The notes under the pieces: model-generated
What the model was told of the DNA's origin: nothing
Seen by the model: the letters and a program-made list of their open reading frames with translations, nothing else
Database searches by the model: none
Shown: positions 63,169-64,000 of the stretch, in pieces
How positions within the stretch are numbered: position 1 is the stretch's first letter
Layout: every line of letters begins with the position of its first letter
Translations under genes and position numbers: made by a program
Origin: Halothermothrix sp.
GTDB lineage: Bacteria > Bacillota > Halanaerobiia > DY22613
Reading direction: 5' to 3'
DNA: 64,000 nucleotides
Assembly: GCA_016841825.1 (NCBI GenBank)
Contig: JAENYK010000002.1
Location: 62,001-126,000, forward strand

Positions 63169-63966
63169 ATGGTAAATGAAAAAAAGCAGGAAGCTTTGAT
63201 AGAGATCAAAGACTTAAAACTAGAATATGGCGGAAAAAAAGACTCAATCTTAGCATTGGATAAGATTAATTTACAGATTAAACCTGGAGAATTTTTATGT
63301 GTTTTGGGTCCATCTGGTTGTGGAAAAAGTACATTGTTAAAAACCATTGCTGGTTATCTCCAACCAACAAGTGGGAATTGTCTGATGCAGGGAAAAGTCA
63401 TTGAAGGACCTGACTGGCATAGAGGGGTTGTGTTTCAATCCCCAACCCTATATCCCTGGATGACAGTAAAAGATAATGTAGAATTTGGGCCGAGGATGAG
63501 AAATCTTCCTGCAGATGAGATTAAAAAAATCAGGACTTATTTTTTGGAACAGGTAAAACTGACTGGGTTTGGTGATAAAGCTACATTTGAACTTTCCGGA
63601 GGGATGAAACAAAGAGTGGCATTGGCGAGAGTTCTGGCTAATTATCCACAGGTAATTCTTATGGATGAGCCTTTCGGGGCATTGGATGCTTTGACCAGAG
63701 ATAATATGCAGACATTAATTCGTGATATCTGGAAAGAGAACAATAGTACAATCTTTTTTATTACCCATGATGTTGATGAGGCACTGGCACTGGGTACCAG
63801 GGTTCTCGTAATGTCCAAACGTCCCGGTAAGATAATCAAAGAATTTGACGTGGATTTTACCCATACAATTGCTGAAAATAATTCAAAAGATGTAATGTAT
63901 AAAGAGGATTTCTTTGAAATCAAAAAAGAGATTTTGAAACTTATCAATAGCCAGATTGAGGAATGA
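63169..63966 (+). CDS. ABC importer ATPase (SsuB/TauB-like)
   Basis: The 265-residue ATPase has Walker A GPSGCGKST, Q-loop VFQSPTLYPWMTV, signature LSGGMKQRVALARVLA, Walker B VILMDEPFGALD and H-loop FITHDVDEAL. It ends 34 bp before the window edge. It completes the importer begun at 61145. Its closest layout match in the window is the ATPase at 53435, so two related importers are present. Confidence 0.94.
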   Translation: MVNEKKQEALIEIKDLKLEYGGKKDSILALDKINLQIKPGEFLCVLGPSGCGKSTLLKTIAGYLQPTSGNCLMQGKVIEGPDWHRGVVFQSPTLYPWMTVKDNVEFGPRMRNLPADEIKKIRTYFLEQVKLTGFGDKATFELSGGMKQRVALARVLANYPQVILMDEPFGALDALTRDNMQTLIRDIWKENNSTIFFITHDVDEALALGTRVLVMSKRPGKIIKEFDVDFTHTIAENNSKDVMYKEDFFEIKKEILKLINSQIEE

Positions 63967-64000
63967 GGTTTTTGGATAGAATACTGTTTGATCTCGTTGA

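Overview
The window looks like chromosome of a low-GC anaerobic member of the Bacillota (Clostridia or Halanaerobiia type). The evidence is AT-rich intergenic DNA, strong AGGAGG ribosome binding sites, frequent GTG/TTG starts, Firmicutes-type regulators (MerR, PadR, OmpR with VanS-like kinases, ABC-F) and several lipoproteins. No rRNA is present. There is one tRNA, tRNA-Ser(CGA). The species cannot be named from the sequence alone.

Layout. 1-2520: end of an exopolysaccharide (cellulose-like) locus, a BcsB-like protein cut by the window edge followed by a GH8-like membrane-anchored hydrolase. 2555-5904: MerR/GyrI-type regulatory debris, an intact double GyrI-like protein, tRNA-Ser, a decayed esterase and a small membrane protein. 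6067-11101 (minus): response regulator with two tandem paralogous histidine kinases, a small HTH protein and two NAD(P)-dependent oxidoreductases. 11448-12740: relic of a Bce-type kinase/ABC transporter. 13180-17609: probable aldehyde-stress island (MerR regulator, iron alcohol dehydrogenase with a MerR-type 19-bp-spacer promoter, flavodoxin, aldo/keto reductase-ferredoxin, cupin). 17827-20212: antibiotic-resistance-type ABC-F gene behind a transcription attenuator with a 12-codon leader peptide. 20225-21985: PadR plus permease-prefix membrane protein. 22379-24046: gene fragments.

24300-26266: ECF sigma factor, zinc-finger anti-sigma and a Yip1-type membrane protein carrying a signal-peptidase-like domain without visible catalytic residues. 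26481-29330: insertion-sequence graveyard with chimeric ORFs. 29726-37917: diguanylate cyclase, LysR regulator, membrane-anchored alpha/beta hydrolase, malic enzyme and a GLUG-repeat lipoprotein. 38462-41341: MFS exporter and an orphan Cas6-like gene without an array.

41398-55710: glycan region. A two-gene glycosyltransferase cassette is duplicated in tandem; one copy has a frameshift in a poly-T tract. Then come RfbB, LysR, a WecE-like transaminase, an ArnC-like GT2, an ATP-grasp ligase, an ABC importer and an ArnT-like GT-C enzyme. Together they could make a dTDP-4-amino-4,6-dideoxyhexose, load it on undecaprenyl phosphate and transfer it outside the membrane. 55913-63966: sulfur module with two exported double-rhodanese proteins, a YeeE/YedE thiosulfate transporter, a CoA-disulfide-reductase-rhodanese fusion and a sulfonate/taurine-type ABC importer.

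A family of short dispersed repeats (29440-29594, 44901-45008, 50295-50420, 60951-60998) resembles solo right ends of IS200/IS605-type elements. One copy lies inside one cassette duplicate and not the other, which shows mobility.
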